Of a DNA stretch of 64,000 nt, positions 8,163-17,125 are shown one piece after another. The stretch comes from Streptosporangiaceae bacterium (GTDB taxonomy: Bacteria > Actinomycetota > Actinomycetes > Streptosporangiales > Streptosporangiaceae), in contig JAFARZ010000361.1 of the NCBI GenBank assembly GCA_019245115.1, positions 37,089 through 101,088 on the forward strand. The letters run 5' to 3'. The first letter of the stretch is position 1, and each line of letters starts with the position of its first letter. A model generated the notes under the pieces. It did not search any database. It was not told the DNA's origin and saw nothing but the letters and a program-made list of their open reading frames with translations. Made by a program: the position numbers and the translations under genes.

Positions 8163-9554
8163 ATGTCTGTTCACAGAGCTGTGCACAAACGCATGCTGTC
8201 AATCATCGTCGCGACGCTGACCGTCCTTGGCGGAACAGCAGCTTTCGCCGCCCTCGGGCCGTCGGCACTGGCCGCGACCACGCTGTGCAATTCCACGACC
8301 GCTCCGGCGGGCGGCGGAACGTACACCGTACAGAACAACGAGTGGGGCTCCAGCGCCCCCGAGTGCATCACCACCGACGGCGGCACGGACTTCACGGTGG
8401 CGAACTCCTCCATCGCCAACAGCACCAGCGGGGCTCCCGGCGGCTACCCGTCGATCTACCAGGGCTGCCACTGGGGCAACTGCAGCTCCGGCGGCCTGAC
8501 CAGCACCCCGATCCAGGTGTCGAACCTCACCCCCGGCAAGGTCACCACGAGCTGGAGCACCACCCAGCCGGGCGGGAGCAACGACTACGACGTGGCCTAC
8601 GACATCTGGTTCAACCACACGTCCACCACCAAGGGACAGCCCAACGCCGAGGAGCTGATGATCTGGCTCAACCACAACGGCCCGGTCCAGCCGTTCGGCT
8701 CCGAGATCGCCACCAACGTGAGCATCGGCGGGCACACCTACAACGTCTGGGAAGGCAATCAGGGCTGGAACACCGTGTCGTACACGATGACGAGCGGCAC
8801 CACCTCGGTCAGCAACCTTGACGTCGGGCTGCTGGCCCAGGACTCGGTCAGCCGCGGCTTCATGACGGGCTCTGACTGGCTCATCGACGTCGAGGCGGGC
8901 TTCGAGCTGTGGCAGGGCGGCGCCGGCCTGGCGACCAACTCGTTCTCGGTCAACGTGAACGGCAACGGCGGCGGCGGTGGCAACACCGTGACCGTCACCA
9001 GCCCCGGCAACCAGACCGGCACCGTCGGAACGGCGGCCAGCGTCCAGGTCCAGGCGTCCGACTCCGGGTCCGGTCAGACCCTCAGTTATGGCGCCTCGGG
9101 CCTGCCGCCGGGCTTGTCGATCAACTCCGCGACCGGCCTGATCTCCGGCACGCCCACCACGGCGGGGTCATACAACGTGACCGTCACCGCGCGGGACGGT
9201 ACCGGAGCGTCCGGGTCGGCCGCCTTCACCTGGACGATCGGCTCAGGCGGGGGCGGCGGGGGCGGTGCCTGCACCGCCACGTACTCGGTGGTCAACGCCT
9301 GGTCCGGCGGGTTCCAGGCCCAGATCACCGTCACTGCCGGATCTTCGGCGCTGAGCAACTGGACGGTCGGCTGGACGTTCCCGGGCAGTCAGCAGATCAG
9401 CCAGATGTGGAGCGCCGCGTTTACCCAGTCCGGTGCGAGCGTGACCGCGAAGAACATGTCATATAACGGCACGCTCGGCGCGGGAGCGTCGACAACGTTC
9501 GGCTTCACCGCCACCGGCAGCAACTCCGCGCCAGCCAGTCTCACCTGCACGTAA
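8163..9554 (+). CDS. Secreted GH12 endo-beta-1,4-glucanase with Ig-like linker and CBM2
   Basis: This is a 463-residue extracellular cellulase. A signal peptide ends near Ala37-Ala38 (GPSALA-ATT). The GH12 beta-jelly-roll domain follows at about 40-262, with the expected nucleophile Glu164 (AEELMIWLN) and acid/base Glu248 (EAGFELW). A putative Ig (He_PIG) domain with the hallmark LPPGLSINSATGLISGTP spans about 275-360, and a family 2 cellulose-binding module (WSGGFQAQITV to the end) closes the protein. ATG 8163 has GGAAAGG seven bases upstream; the longer frame from 8088 lacks a secretion signal at its start. It likely works with the expansin-like CBM2 protein at 44463. Confidence 0.93.
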   Translation: MSVHRAVHKRMLSIIVATLTVLGGTAAFAALGPSALAATTLCNSTTAPAGGGTYTVQNNEWGSSAPECITTDGGTDFTVANSSIANSTSGAPGGYPSIYQGCHWGNCSSGGLTSTPIQVSNLTPGKVTTSWSTTQPGGSNDYDVAYDIWFNHTSTTKGQPNAEELMIWLNHNGPVQPFGSEIATNVSIGGHTYNVWEGNQGWNTVSYTMTSGTTSVSNLDVGLLAQDSVSRGFMTGSDWLIDVEAGFELWQGGAGLATNSFSVNVNGNGGGGGNTVTVTSPGNQTGTVGTAASVQVQASDSGSGQTLSYGASGLPPGLSINSATGLISGTPTTAGSYNVTVTARDGTGASGSAAFTWTIGSGGGGGGGACTATYSVVNAWSGGFQAQITVTAGSSALSNWTVGWTFPGSQQISQMWSAAFTQSGASVTAKNMSYNGTLGAGASTTFGFTATGSNSAPASLTCT

Positions 9555-9566
9555 AAATCAAGCCCT

Positions 9567-9592
9567 TTACCACGAACGGCTGTGGTGCTTCC
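9567..9592 (-). repeat. Short dispersed element (copy C), after the cellulase gene
   Basis: The plus strand reads CACGAACGGCTGTGGTGCTT within this span; the minus strand gives the aagcaccacagccgttc form. It starts 13 bases after the GH12 stop. The copy at 32638-32663 is nearly identical over 18 bases, and the one at 51063-51089 shares the ccctttaYcacgaacgg part. Confidence 0.4.
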
Positions 9593-9666
9593 TCCGCGAC
9601 CCGCTTGGGCTGCGGAGGAGGCCCCGCGGCCAGCGCTTACCCGCCGATGCGCGATGATGAACCATC

Positions 9667-10482
9667 GTGACGGATGATCCATTTGCCATCGCCGAGGCCA
9701 GCGCCGCGCGGCTCGCTGAGCTGACCGGCTATCAGACCCACGAAGTCGCGGTTGTGCTCGGCTCGGGCTGGACCCCGGCCGCCGATCTGGTGGGTGCCGC
9801 GGACAGCGAGGTCGCCCTCGCCGACCTGGGCGGGTTCCCTGAGCCGACGGTCGCCGGTCACACGCCGACCGTGCGCTCGGTGAGTGCCGGTGGCCAGCGC
9901 GTCCTGGTCTTCCTCGGGCGGGTACATCTGTACGAAGGGCTGCCTCCCGCCTCGGTCGTGCACGGCGTCCGGATGGCGATATCGGCTGGCTGCCGCGTGG
10001 TGGTGCTGACCAACGCGGCGGGCGGAATCCGGCCCGGGCTGAGCGTCGGAGAACCGGTGCTGATCCGGGATCACCTCAACCTGACCGGCGCGTCGCCGCT
10101 GGCCGGCCCGCCGCCGTCTCGCGGCAAGCGGTTCGTCGACCTGACCGGCCTGTACAGCCCGCGGCTGCGTGGCCTGGCTCGAGCGGTCGACGCGGACCTC
10201 ACCGAAGGCGTTTACGCCATGCTGCCCGGCCCGCACTACGAGACCCCGGCGGAGATCGCCATGCTGGGCAGGCTCGGCGCGGACCTGGTCGGCATGTCGA
10301 CCGCTCTGGAGGCGATCGCCGCCCGCCACCTGGGCGCCGAAGTGCTCGGCATCTCCCTCGTCACGAACCTGGCCGCGGGGCTGGCCGGACACGGTCTCAG
10401 CCACGCCGAGGTGGTGGAGGCCGGAAAGGCCGCGGCGGTCCGGATGGGCAGCCTGCTCGCCGCGGTCCTGCCGCAGGTCTAA
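9667..10482 (+). CDS. deoD: Purine nucleoside phosphorylase, trimeric type
   Basis: This 271-residue cytosolic enzyme splits purine (deoxy)nucleosides with phosphate into base and (deoxy)ribose-1-phosphate. The type I trimeric PNP motifs are present: VVLGSGW phosphate loop, GHTPTVRS, GRVHLYEG, the TNAAGGIRPGL segment, the GPHYETPAEIAML loop (base and phosphate site), and VGMSTALEAIAARH. The C-terminal TNLAAGL replaces the usual SNxAAG. GTG 9667 lacks a clear ribosome binding site. Its stop overlaps the convergent GT87 gene by four bases. deoC lies about 6 kb away, so both halves of deoxynucleoside salvage are in this window. Confidence 0.9.
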   Translation: MTDDPFAIAEASAARLAELTGYQTHEVAVVLGSGWTPAADLVGAADSEVALADLGGFPEPTVAGHTPTVRSVSAGGQRVLVFLGRVHLYEGLPPASVVHGVRMAISAGCRVVVLTNAAGGIRPGLSVGEPVLIRDHLNLTGASPLAGPPPSRGKRFVDLTGLYSPRLRGLARAVDADLTEGVYAMLPGPHYETPAEIAMLGRLGADLVGMSTALEAIAARHLGAEVLGISLVTNLAAGLAGHGLSHAEVVEAGKAAAVRMGSLLAAVLPQV

Positions 10483-11645
10483 CGCGTGCCGGGATCTACC
10501 GCGGACCGGCTCGCATTGAAGATCCGCGCGCAGGACAGCGCCGCCGCGGCCACCAGCAGCAGGTCGCGTGCGGTCAGGACCGCGGTGATGAGGTCGGAAC
10601 CGTGGACGAGCTGCTTCCAGGCGATCGGGAAGACGACCTGAGTCAGCCCGGCCACGATCAGCAAGATGATCGCCACCGGGCGCTGGGTGGTCCGTGGCGC
10701 GGCCAGGCACACGGCGGCCAGGCCCGCTACCCACAGCAGGTATTGCGGGCTGAGGACCGAGCTGGTGACCAGGAACAACAGCGTCGCGGCCAGCGGTGCG
10801 TCGACGGCGAATTCGGGGCGCCAGTGAGCGCGGCCGACGCGGATGAGGACGCGCCAGGCCAGGAACAGTGCGACGGCCAGCGCCATGGCCGCTACCGAAA
10901 TGTCCTGCGCGAATCCGACGTCAGGCCCGCTGAGCTGCTGGGAGCCGAAATGGAACGCCACGTTCCCATGCCATCCCGCTTGCCGCCAGATCATGAACGG
11001 CACGGCTACCACCGACTCGATCTCGACGCCGCGCGCGTCCTGATGACCGAAGAAGCTCGGCAGGCCCCCCATAAGCGTGGCGAACACCACGCCGGCCGCC
11101 AGCGCGGCGGGTATGACGGTCCGGCGCCATTGACCGGGCGGGGTTCCGGCCGCCACCGCGAGCGGCCAGATCTTGATCGCCGTGCCGGCCCCGATGAGGC
11201 TGCCGCGCACGGCGGGACGGACAGCGAGGCCGAGCGCGGCGACGGACAGCGCGACCGGCACGAGATCGAACCTGGTCAGCGCCACCGGACCGATCAGCGG
11301 CACGCCGCACACCCAGTACCATGCTCCGCCCAGGGTTCGGCCACGCCGGGCCAGCGTGAGCGTAATGCCCAGGTCAGTGGCGAGGATGAGGAGGGCGAAG
11401 TCACGTAGGTAGCTGCCGGGCAGGATGCCGGGCAGCCAGAAGACGACGGCGGCGCCGGGCGGGTACTGCCACATCGAATCGGCGGCGGGGAACGCGCCGT
11501 GTGCGAAGCAGCAGTCGTACCACCGATGGTAGATGGCGACGTCGCCACGGTATCCGAGCAGGCCAGGAGTGGTGGCGAGCACGAACATGGTCGTCCGTGT
11601 CGCCAGCCAGACCGCCCGCAATGCGACAGTATCCCGCCGTGTCAT
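10479..11645 (-). CDS. GT87-type (DUF2029) membrane glycosyltransferase
   Basis: This 388-residue protein has about ten membrane helices. It fits the GT-C, polyprenyl-phosphate-mannose-dependent family (GT87, the PimE family). An early extracytoplasmic loop has GDVAIYHRWYDC with an acidic residue after the first helix, followed by MWQYPPGAAVVFWLPG, RFDLVPVAL and IKIWPLAVA, all family hallmarks. It probably adds a mannose or arabinose outside the membrane to a glycolipid or polymer. ATG 11645 has GAGGAT upstream. It stands alone; the GT4 pair at 18.8-21.1 kb may act in the same envelope pathway (inference). Confidence 0.82.
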   Translation of the reverse strand: MTRRDTVALRAVWLATRTTMFVLATTPGLLGYRGDVAIYHRWYDCCFAHGAFPAADSMWQYPPGAAVVFWLPGILPGSYLRDFALLILATDLGITLTLARRGRTLGGAWYWVCGVPLIGPVALTRFDLVPVALSVAALGLAVRPAVRGSLIGAGTAIKIWPLAVAAGTPPGQWRRTVIPAALAAGVVFATLMGGLPSFFGHQDARGVEIESVVAVPFMIWRQAGWHGNVAFHFGSQQLSGPDVGFAQDISVAAMALAVALFLAWRVLIRVGRAHWRPEFAVDAPLAATLLFLVTSSVLSPQYLLWVAGLAAVCLAAPRTTQRPVAIILLIVAGLTQVVFPIAWKQLVHGSDLITAVLTARDLLLVAAAALSCARIFNASRSAVDPGTR

Positions 11646-11743
11646 GAAATCCTCGCCCCCGAGGCCTATAAGGGATACGCCTCACGGACCGGAATGGTTG
11701 CGTGTCGCGCGGGGAATTTTCCGGGCTGTGGCAGCCTGGGAGA

Positions 11744-12817
11744 ATGACTGCTTCAGCCTCCGCGCCGGAGACCGCGCGCAAGATGGCCGCAGCCGCGTCC
11801 CGGCTGCTCGCGGCCCTGACCGAGGCCCAGCGGAAGGAGATAAGCTGCGCCTTCGCCGACGAGGCCAGGCGCAGGGACTGGTCCTTCCTGCCGGTGGAGG
11901 AACGCGATGGGCTGTTGCTCGGCTGCCTCGACAACGAGCAGCGCAAGCTCGCGCACGAACTGATCGTGGCGGGCACCAGCACGCCCGGCTACACGAAGGT
12001 CGTCTCGGTGATGGCCATGGAGCATGTGTTGCGAGCGCTGACCCTCGCGGCGCAATCGCCCGCGGCGCGCCTGTTCGATCCCGGCCGGTACAGCCTGAAG
12101 ATGTTCGGCGCACCCGGGGACGACGGGGTGTGGGGATGGCAGGTGACCGGGCACCACGTGTCGCTCAACTTCACCGTGGCGGGCGGCCGGTATGTCTCCC
12201 CCACTCCGTCGTTGCTCGGCTCACAGCCGGCCTCGTCCGGAACGCTGGCGCCGCTCGCCGATGACGAAGAACTCGGCTTCCGGTTCCTGAACTCGCTCGA
12301 TGCGGCGCAGTTGTCTACCGCCGTGATCTATCACCGCTCGCCGCCCGACCTGGCCACCCGGATCGTGCCCAGGATCGGTGCGGTCGAGCGGCCGGATCCG
12401 GTGTTCGCGCCGGAACCCGAGTATGTGCTGAGCGACGAGGAGCGGGACATCCTGAGCTATGTGCGCAGCAGCCCGAAGGGTCTGCCGGGACACGCGCTCG
12501 GCCCGCGGCAGCTCGACGCGCTGTTCGGGATCGTCGAGGCGTTCGCGGGGCGGCTGGCATCGGACGTGGCCGAGGCCCAGCTGCGGAAGATCGATGAGGC
12601 CGGGCGGGAGAACCTGGTGTTCGCGTGGGCGGGCGGCACCTCACCCGGCTCGCGGCATTACTTCCGGATCCAGGGGCCGGTGCTGCTCATCGAGCACGAC
12701 AACACCCAGGACAACGGCGCGCATATCCACTCGGTATGGCGGAATCCGGTGGATGACTTCGGCGACGATGTGCTGGCTGAGCATTACCGGCAGCACCATC
12801 AGCCTCAAAAGTTGTAA
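11744..12817 (+). CDS. DUF3500 domain protein
   Basis: This soluble 357-residue protein of unknown biochemical role has a clear family pattern: an early DWSFLPVEERDGLLLGCLDNEQRK-like segment (part shown), VMAMEHVLRAL, WGWQVTGHHVSLNFTV, RPDP, and the conserved end IQGPVLLIEHDNTQDNGAHIH plus SVWRNPVDDFG, shown here as two parts. The His/Asp/Asn-rich end resembles a metal or active site. ATG 11744 is preceded by GGGAG only one base away; GTG 11702 in the same frame is an alternative, so a leaderless start is possible. It is divergent from the GT87 gene. Confidence 0.8.
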   Translation: MTASASAPETARKMAAAASRLLAALTEAQRKEISCAFADEARRRDWSFLPVEERDGLLLGCLDNEQRKLAHELIVAGTSTPGYTKVVSVMAMEHVLRALTLAAQSPAARLFDPGRYSLKMFGAPGDDGVWGWQVTGHHVSLNFTVAGGRYVSPTPSLLGSQPASSGTLAPLADDEELGFRFLNSLDAAQLSTAVIYHRSPPDLATRIVPRIGAVERPDPVFAPEPEYVLSDEERDILSYVRSSPKGLPGHALGPRQLDALFGIVEAFAGRLASDVAEAQLRKIDEAGRENLVFAWAGGTSPGSRHYFRIQGPVLLIEHDNTQDNGAHIHSVWRNPVDDFGDDVLAEHYRQHHQPQKL

Positions 12818-12933
12818 GGCGTTATCGACGCTGAGAGCCCCCCGGATCGGTGGATTGCGCCGGACGTATCCCCTGTCGTTGAATATGTACCAGCAAAGGC
12901 GGAAGCGGGCCCGCTACGCGGGTGGGGGTGGAA

Positions 12934-13407
12934 ATGCCGGATGCGAAGCTACGGACGTCGGCTGCCACGACGGCCAGCGTCGATATGAGCCGCTGGTCAT
13001 CGACCGACATGGTGGCCGGGGGGGCGACGCTCGTGCTGTTCGTCTCGCTGTTCCTGCCGTGGTTCGAATATGGGGGGCAGACCACCAATGGGTTGTGGCA
13101 CGGCTTCGAGTACATCACGCTCATCGTCTCGCTGGTGCTCGTTGTGTACTTGGTCATGCGGGCTTGCGTGCCGACGCTCGCGCTCAACCCGGCAGTGCCG
13201 CACGATGTCCTGCTGGCGGCCGGGACCGGCATCAATTTCGCCCTGGTGCTCGTTGGTTTCCTGACCCGTCCCAGCGCCTTCGTCCTGGTGATCACCATCG
13301 TCGCGAATTGGGATTTCGGGGCGTTCCTCGCCTTGCTGGCCGCCTCGGTCGCCGCCGCCGCGGTGTTCGGCCCGCGCCTCCGCGATTTCGTCAGCCAAGG
13401 CATGTAA
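12934..13407 (+). CDS. Small integral membrane protein, function unknown
   Basis: This protein of about 157 residues has four hydrophobic segments: roughly 26-44 (GGATLVLFVSLFLPW), 60-80 (ITLIVSLVLVVYLVM), 95-115 (LLAAGTGINFALVLVGFL) and 120-145. The first two are joined by a short loop with FEYGGQTTNGLWHG. The W-F-x-Y-G-G pattern is common in uncharacterised actinobacterial membrane proteins. ATG 12934 and GTG 12922 are both possible starts, and neither has a strong ribosome binding site. No operon partner is seen. Confidence 0.6.
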   Translation: MPDAKLRTSAATTASVDMSRWSSTDMVAGGATLVLFVSLFLPWFEYGGQTTNGLWHGFEYITLIVSLVLVVYLVMRACVPTLALNPAVPHDVLLAAGTGINFALVLVGFLTRPSAFVLVITIVANWDFGAFLALLAASVAAAAVFGPRLRDFVSQGM

Positions 13408-13509
13408 ACCCCTGAGTACCGCCCCGCCACACTCGTGCTCAACGACCGCACCAACACCATCCGCCACGCCGCGTTCCCAGTCCGCCGCGGCGCATTCCGC
13501 CCACCGCGT

Positions 13510-13592
13510 CAACACCATCCGCCGTGGCGCATTCCCGCCCACCGCCGCGCCCACACCATCCGCCGCGGCGCATTCCCGCCCACCGCCGCGCC
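13510..13592. repeat. Tandem ~42-bp repeat, two units plus partials
   Basis: The unit starts caacaccatccgccgtggcg and continues with cattcccgcccaccgccgcgc. The two full units differ at a few bases, and partial units flank them on both sides. Confidence 0.75.
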
Positions 13593-13652
13593 CACACCGG
13601 CGGCCGCATACGCGACATTTCACCATTCGTCCCATTTGGCGCAGCATCCACG

Positions 13653-13726
13653 TGGAACATAAGAGCCCTCTGGAAGAAAAGGCGCCGTTTTCCGGCGCCC
13701 AAATTTCCACGAGGCTCTTTTCTTCC
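13653..13726. repeat. Long-palindrome repeat family 1 (copy 1), terminator-like
   Basis: Outer arms TGGAACATAAGAGCC and GGCTCTTTTCTTCCA enclose an inner ggcgccg / cggcgcc hairpin. On the minus strand the inner hairpin is followed by CTTTTCTTCC, a good intrinsic terminator for the minus-strand ALDH-like gene that ends at 13866. Related copies lie at 34228, 51156 and 55721. Confidence 0.8.
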
Positions 13727-13813
13727 AGGCGAGCCGAGGTGCAAATCGGGTGGTTTCCTGAAATATCCGGCGCACATACCGGCTTACGGGGTGGGTTAGG
13801 GAGGCTCCTGTGG

Positions 13814-13878
13814 GCTGTGGGACGTTAGGGGTTGCTGTGGGACATTAGGGGGCTGCTGTGGGACGTTAGGGGGCTGCG
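13814..13878. repeat. Tandem 21-bp repeat at the end of the ALDH-like gene
   Basis: Three imperfect copies of gctgtgggacgttaggggg lie in a row. The last supplies the TAA stop (TTA at 13866-13868 on the plus strand) of the minus-strand gene, so the final residues HPAAP are repeat-derived. Confidence 0.7.
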
Positions 13879-14753
13879 GGGTGCCAGACGGTTTTGGTTT
13901 CCAGGTAGGCGAGGAGGCGGTCCAGGTTTGGCGTCGCGAGCCAGTCGGTGTCGGGCGGGCGGATCACGCGCTTGAGGTTGCCGGCCGCGGTGACGGCCAG
14001 ATCGTCGGCCTGGGCGGGGTCGGAGACGGAGACGCCGGACAGGTCGATGGCGTTTACGTCCATATGGGAGGCGAGCCACGGCGCGATCTCCGTTACGCGA
14101 CCGGTCAGCACGTTGACCACGCCGCCGGGGACGTCGGAAGTCGCGAGAACCTCGGACAGCGTCACGGCCGACAGCGGGAACCGCTCGCTGGCCACCGCGA
14201 CAACGGTGTTTCCGGTCACGATGGCGGGCGCCACCACCGACACGAAGCCAAGCAGGCTGGTCTCCGGCGGTGCCAGGACCGCGACCACCCCGGTCGGCTC
14301 CGGGAGCGAGAAGTTGAAGTACGGCCCGGCGACCGGATTCGAAGACCCGGCGACCTGCGCGACCTTGTCGGACCACCCGGCGTACCACACCCAGCGGTCG
14401 ATGGCGGCGTCCACCGCGGCCTCGGCCTTCGCCGCGGACAGCCCCTCGGCCGCGCGGACCTCGGCGGCGAACTGGGTCCGCCGGCCCTCCATCAGCTCGG
14501 CGACCCGGTACAGGACCTGCCCGCGGTTGTAGGCGGTCGCGCCGGACCAGCCCGCGAATGCCTTCCGCGCGGCGGATACCGCGTCCCGCGCGTCCTTCCG
14601 GGACGCCATGGCCGCGTTCGCCAGGAACCCGCCCTTGTGGTCGGTCACCACGTAGGACCGTCCGCTTTCCGACCTGGGAAACGCGCCGCCGATGTACAGC
14701 TTGTAGGTCTTGCGGACGGCGAGCCGGGCCCCGCCGGCTGGTCCATCAGACAT
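13866..14753 (-). CDS. Truncated aldehyde dehydrogenase paralogue without the catalytic domain
   Basis: This 295-residue protein aligns with the N-terminal, NAD-binding half of ALDH enzymes (YKLYIGGAFPRSESGRSY, WVWYAGWSDKVAQVAG, TGVVAVLAPPETSLLGF, PAIVTGNTVVAVASE). It then diverges where the partner has KVAFTGSTEVGK and never reaches the catalytic Glu and Cys. It is therefore unlikely to oxidise aldehydes and may be a structural or regulatory subunit of the full-length enzyme. Its start at 14753 overlaps the end of the ALDH gene by eight bases, so the two are translationally coupled. A similar deoC-ALDH-short ALDH order occurs in other actinomycetes (from memory). Confidence 0.8.
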   Translation of the reverse strand: MSDGPAGGARLAVRKTYKLYIGGAFPRSESGRSYVVTDHKGGFLANAAMASRKDARDAVSAARKAFAGWSGATAYNRGQVLYRVAELMEGRRTQFAAEVRAAEGLSAAKAEAAVDAAIDRWVWYAGWSDKVAQVAGSSNPVAGPYFNFSLPEPTGVVAVLAPPETSLLGFVSVVAPAIVTGNTVVAVASERFPLSAVTLSEVLATSDVPGGVVNVLTGRVTEIAPWLASHMDVNAIDLSGVSVSDPAQADDLAVTAAGNLKRVIRPPDTDWLATPNLDRLLAYLETKTVWHPAAP

Positions 14754-16182
14754 CGAGATACGCCTCCAGCCCGTGCCGACCGCCCTCGCGGCCGTAGCCA
14801 GACTCCTTGTATCCGCCGAATGGCGACGCCGGATCGAACCGGTTGAACGTGTTGGCCCACACCACCCCGGCCCGCAGCCGGGACGCCATCCACAAGATCA
14901 GCGACCCCTTCTCGGTCCATACCCCGGCGGACAGCCCGTAGGGCGTGTTGTTGGCCTTCTCCACCGCCTCGGCCGGCGTGCGGAACGTCAGCACCGACAG
15001 CACGGGGCCGAAGATCTCCTCCCGGGCGATCCGGTGGGCCTGCGACACCCCGGTGAAGACCGTCGGCGGGAACCAGAAGCCCTTGGCCGGCAGCTCGCAG
15101 GGCGGGGACCAGCGCTCCGCTCCCTCGGCCTCGCCGACGTCGGACAGCTCACGGATCCTGGCCAGCTGGGCGGCCGAGTTGATGGCGCCGACGTCGGTGT
15201 TCTTGTCCAGCGGGTCACCCAGCCGCAGGGTGGTCAGCCGTCGCCGCAACGACGTCATGACCTCGTCGTATACGCTCTCCTGCACCAGCAGGCGTGAGCC
15301 CGCGCAGCACACGTGTCCCTGGTTGAAGAAGATGCCGTTGACGATCCCCTCGACCGCCTGGTCGATGGGGGCGTCCTCGAACACGACGTTCGCGGCCTTG
15401 CCGCCCAGTTCCAGGGTGTGCCTGCGATGCAGGCGCGCGCAGGACCGCGCGATTTCCTTGCCGACCTCGGTGGAACCGGTGAACGCCACCTTGTCGATGC
15501 CGGGGTGGGTGACCAGCGCCTGGCCGGTCTCGCCCGCTCCGGTCACGATGTTGACCACGCCCGGCGGCAGGTCGGCCTGCTGGCAGATCTCCGCGAACGT
15601 CAGCGCGGTCAGCGGCGTGGTCTCGGCGGGCTTCAGGACCACCGTGTTGCCGCAGGCCAGCGCGGGAGCGATCTTCCACGCCAGCATCAGCAACGGGAAG
15701 TTCCACGGGATCACCTGTCCGGCGATGCCGAGCGGTTTCGGCGCGGGCCCGAAGCCCGCGTACTGGAGCTTGTCGGCCCAGCCCGCGTAGTAGAAGAAGT
15801 GCGCCGCCACCAGCGGGATGTCGACATCCCGGGACTCCCGGATGGGCTTGCCGTTGTCGAGCGACTCCAGCACCGCCAGTTCACGTGCTCGTTCCTGGAT
15901 GAGCCGGGCGATGCGGAACAGGTACTTCGATCGCTGCGCGGGCGGCAGGCCCGCCCAGGTCTGCTCGTACGCCTTACGCGCGGCGGCGACCGCACGGTCG
16001 ACGTCGGCCGGGCCCGCCTCGGTCACCTCGGCCAGGACCTCCTCGGTAGCCGGGGAGATCGTCTTGAACATGCTCCCATCGACCGTGTCGGTGAACTTGC
16101 CGTCGATGAACAGCCCGTAGGACTCCTTGATGCCGGCTATCGACCGGGATTCCGGCGCGGGGGCGTATTCGAACTTGGGCAT
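14746..16182 (-). CDS. NAD(P)-dependent aldehyde dehydrogenase
   Basis: This complete 478-residue ALDH has PWNFPLLMLAWKIAPALACGNT (nucleotide site; the motif is given in part), FTGSTEVGKEIA, the catalytic Glu in LELGGKAA, the nucleophilic Cys in NQGHVCCAGSR, and EEIFGPVLSV. It should oxidise a short aldehyde to its acid. Placed 15 bases after deoC, the natural substrate is the acetaldehyde released by that aldolase (inference). It is followed by an overlapping, catalytically empty paralogue. ATG 16182 gives a normal family start. Confidence 0.9.
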   Translation of the reverse strand: MPKFEYAPAPESRSIAGIKESYGLFIDGKFTDTVDGSMFKTISPATEEVLAEVTEAGPADVDRAVAAARKAYEQTWAGLPPAQRSKYLFRIARLIQERARELAVLESLDNGKPIRESRDVDIPLVAAHFFYYAGWADKLQYAGFGPAPKPLGIAGQVIPWNFPLLMLAWKIAPALACGNTVVLKPAETTPLTALTFAEICQQADLPPGVVNIVTGAGETGQALVTHPGIDKVAFTGSTEVGKEIARSCARLHRRHTLELGGKAANVVFEDAPIDQAVEGIVNGIFFNQGHVCCAGSRLLVQESVYDEVMTSLRRRLTTLRLGDPLDKNTDVGAINSAAQLARIRELSDVGEAEGAERWSPPCELPAKGFWFPPTVFTGVSQAHRIAREEIFGPVLSVLTFRTPAEAVEKANNTPYGLSAGVWTEKGSLILWMASRLRAGVVWANTFNRFDPASPFGGYKESGYGREGGRHGLEAYLDV

Positions 16183-16197
16183 GGCAGGTCCGTCCAG

Positions 16198-17115
16198 TCA
16201 GTCGAGCGTGAAGTAGTCGGGTCCGGAGTAGCGGCCGGCCGCCATCTTCGCGCGCTGCATGAGCAGGTCGTTCAGAAGGCTGGAGGCGCCGAGCCGGAAC
16301 CAGGCCGGATCGAGCCAGTCCTCCCCCGCCGTCTCGTTGACCAGGACCAGGTAGCGGATGGCGTCCTTGCTGGTGCGAATGCCGCCGGCCGGCTTGACGC
16401 CCACCTGGCGGCCATGCGCGTCGCGGAAGTCGCGCACCGCCTCCAGCATGATCATCGTCACCGGGAGGGTCGCGGCGGGCTGCACTTTGCCGGTCGACGT
16501 CTTGATGAAGTCAGCACCGGCCAGCATGGCCAGCCACGAGGCGCGCCGCACGTTGTCGTAGGTGAGCAGCTCGCCGGTTTCCAGGATCACCTTCAGGTGC
16601 GCCGCGCCGCACGCTTCCTTGACCGCGACGATCTCGGAATGCACGAGGTCGTAGTTTCCGGCCAGGAAGGCGCCGCGGTCGATGACCATGTCCACCTCGT
16701 CGGCACCGGACGCGATCGCGTACTTCACGTCGGCGAGCTTGACGTCCAGGCTGGTCCGGCCGCTGGGGAACGCGGTGGCGACGCTGGCCACGTGGATGCC
16801 GGTGCCCTCCAGCTCCCCGGCCGCGATGTGAGCCAGGTCAGGGTAGACGCACACGGCCGCGACCGTCGGAGTGGGGGGATCGGCCGGGTCGGGATGCTTG
16901 GCCTTCGCGCACAGGGCGCGGACCTTCCCCGGGGTGTCCTGGCCCTCCAGCGTGGTCAGGTCGATCATCGAGATAGCGGTGTCGATCGCCCATTGCTTGG
17001 CCGTGGTCTTGATCGACCGGCTGGCCAGCATGGCGGCCCGTGCCTCGGCACCGACCCGGTCCACACCGGGCAACCCGTGCAGGAACCCGCGCAGGTCAGT
17101 ACTGGTGGAAATCAC
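16198..17115 (-). CDS. deoC: Deoxyribose-phosphate aldolase
   Basis: This 305-residue class I aldolase cleaves 2-deoxyribose-5-phosphate to glyceraldehyde-3-phosphate and acetaldehyde. The Schiff-base lysine is Lys205 (ADFIKTSTGK), the partner Lys241 lies in VKPAGGIR, and Asp142 lies in GADEVDMVIDRG. It is longer than the E. coli enzyme by an N-terminal extension common in actinomycetes. GTG 17115 is chosen because everything upstream in this frame is a dispersed repeat (17126-17219). GGAGG sits immediately before the GTG, and a second AGGGAG lies about 13 bases upstream. It leads an operon with the ALDH pair. Confidence 0.92.
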   Translation of the reverse strand: MISTSTDLRGFLHGLPGVDRVGAEARAAMLASRSIKTTAKQWAIDTAISMIDLTTLEGQDTPGKVRALCAKAKHPDPADPPTPTVAAVCVYPDLAHIAAGELEGTGIHVASVATAFPSGRTSLDVKLADVKYAIASGADEVDMVIDRGAFLAGNYDLVHSEIVAVKEACGAAHLKVILETGELLTYDNVRRASWLAMLAGADFIKTSTGKVQPAATLPVTMIMLEAVRDFRDAHGRQVGVKPAGGIRTSKDAIRYLVLVNETAGEDWLDPAWFRLGASSLLNDLLMQRAKMAAGRYSGPDYFTLD

Positions 17116-17125
17116 GCCTCCATTC

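Larger units (their letters stand above)
13408..13865. other. 458-bp convergent intergenic region filled with repeats
   Basis: No gene is supported. The region holds tandem copies of a ~42-bp unit at 13510-13592, preceded by a degenerate copy from about 13450, then a long palindrome (13653-13726), then about three 21-bp copies of gctgtgggacgttaggggg from 13814 that run into the stop codon of the ALDH-like gene. Confidence 0.6.

Noticed and set aside
13510..13592. Possible CRISPR or iteron array
   Set aside because: Only two full units with no spacers and no replication gene nearby.
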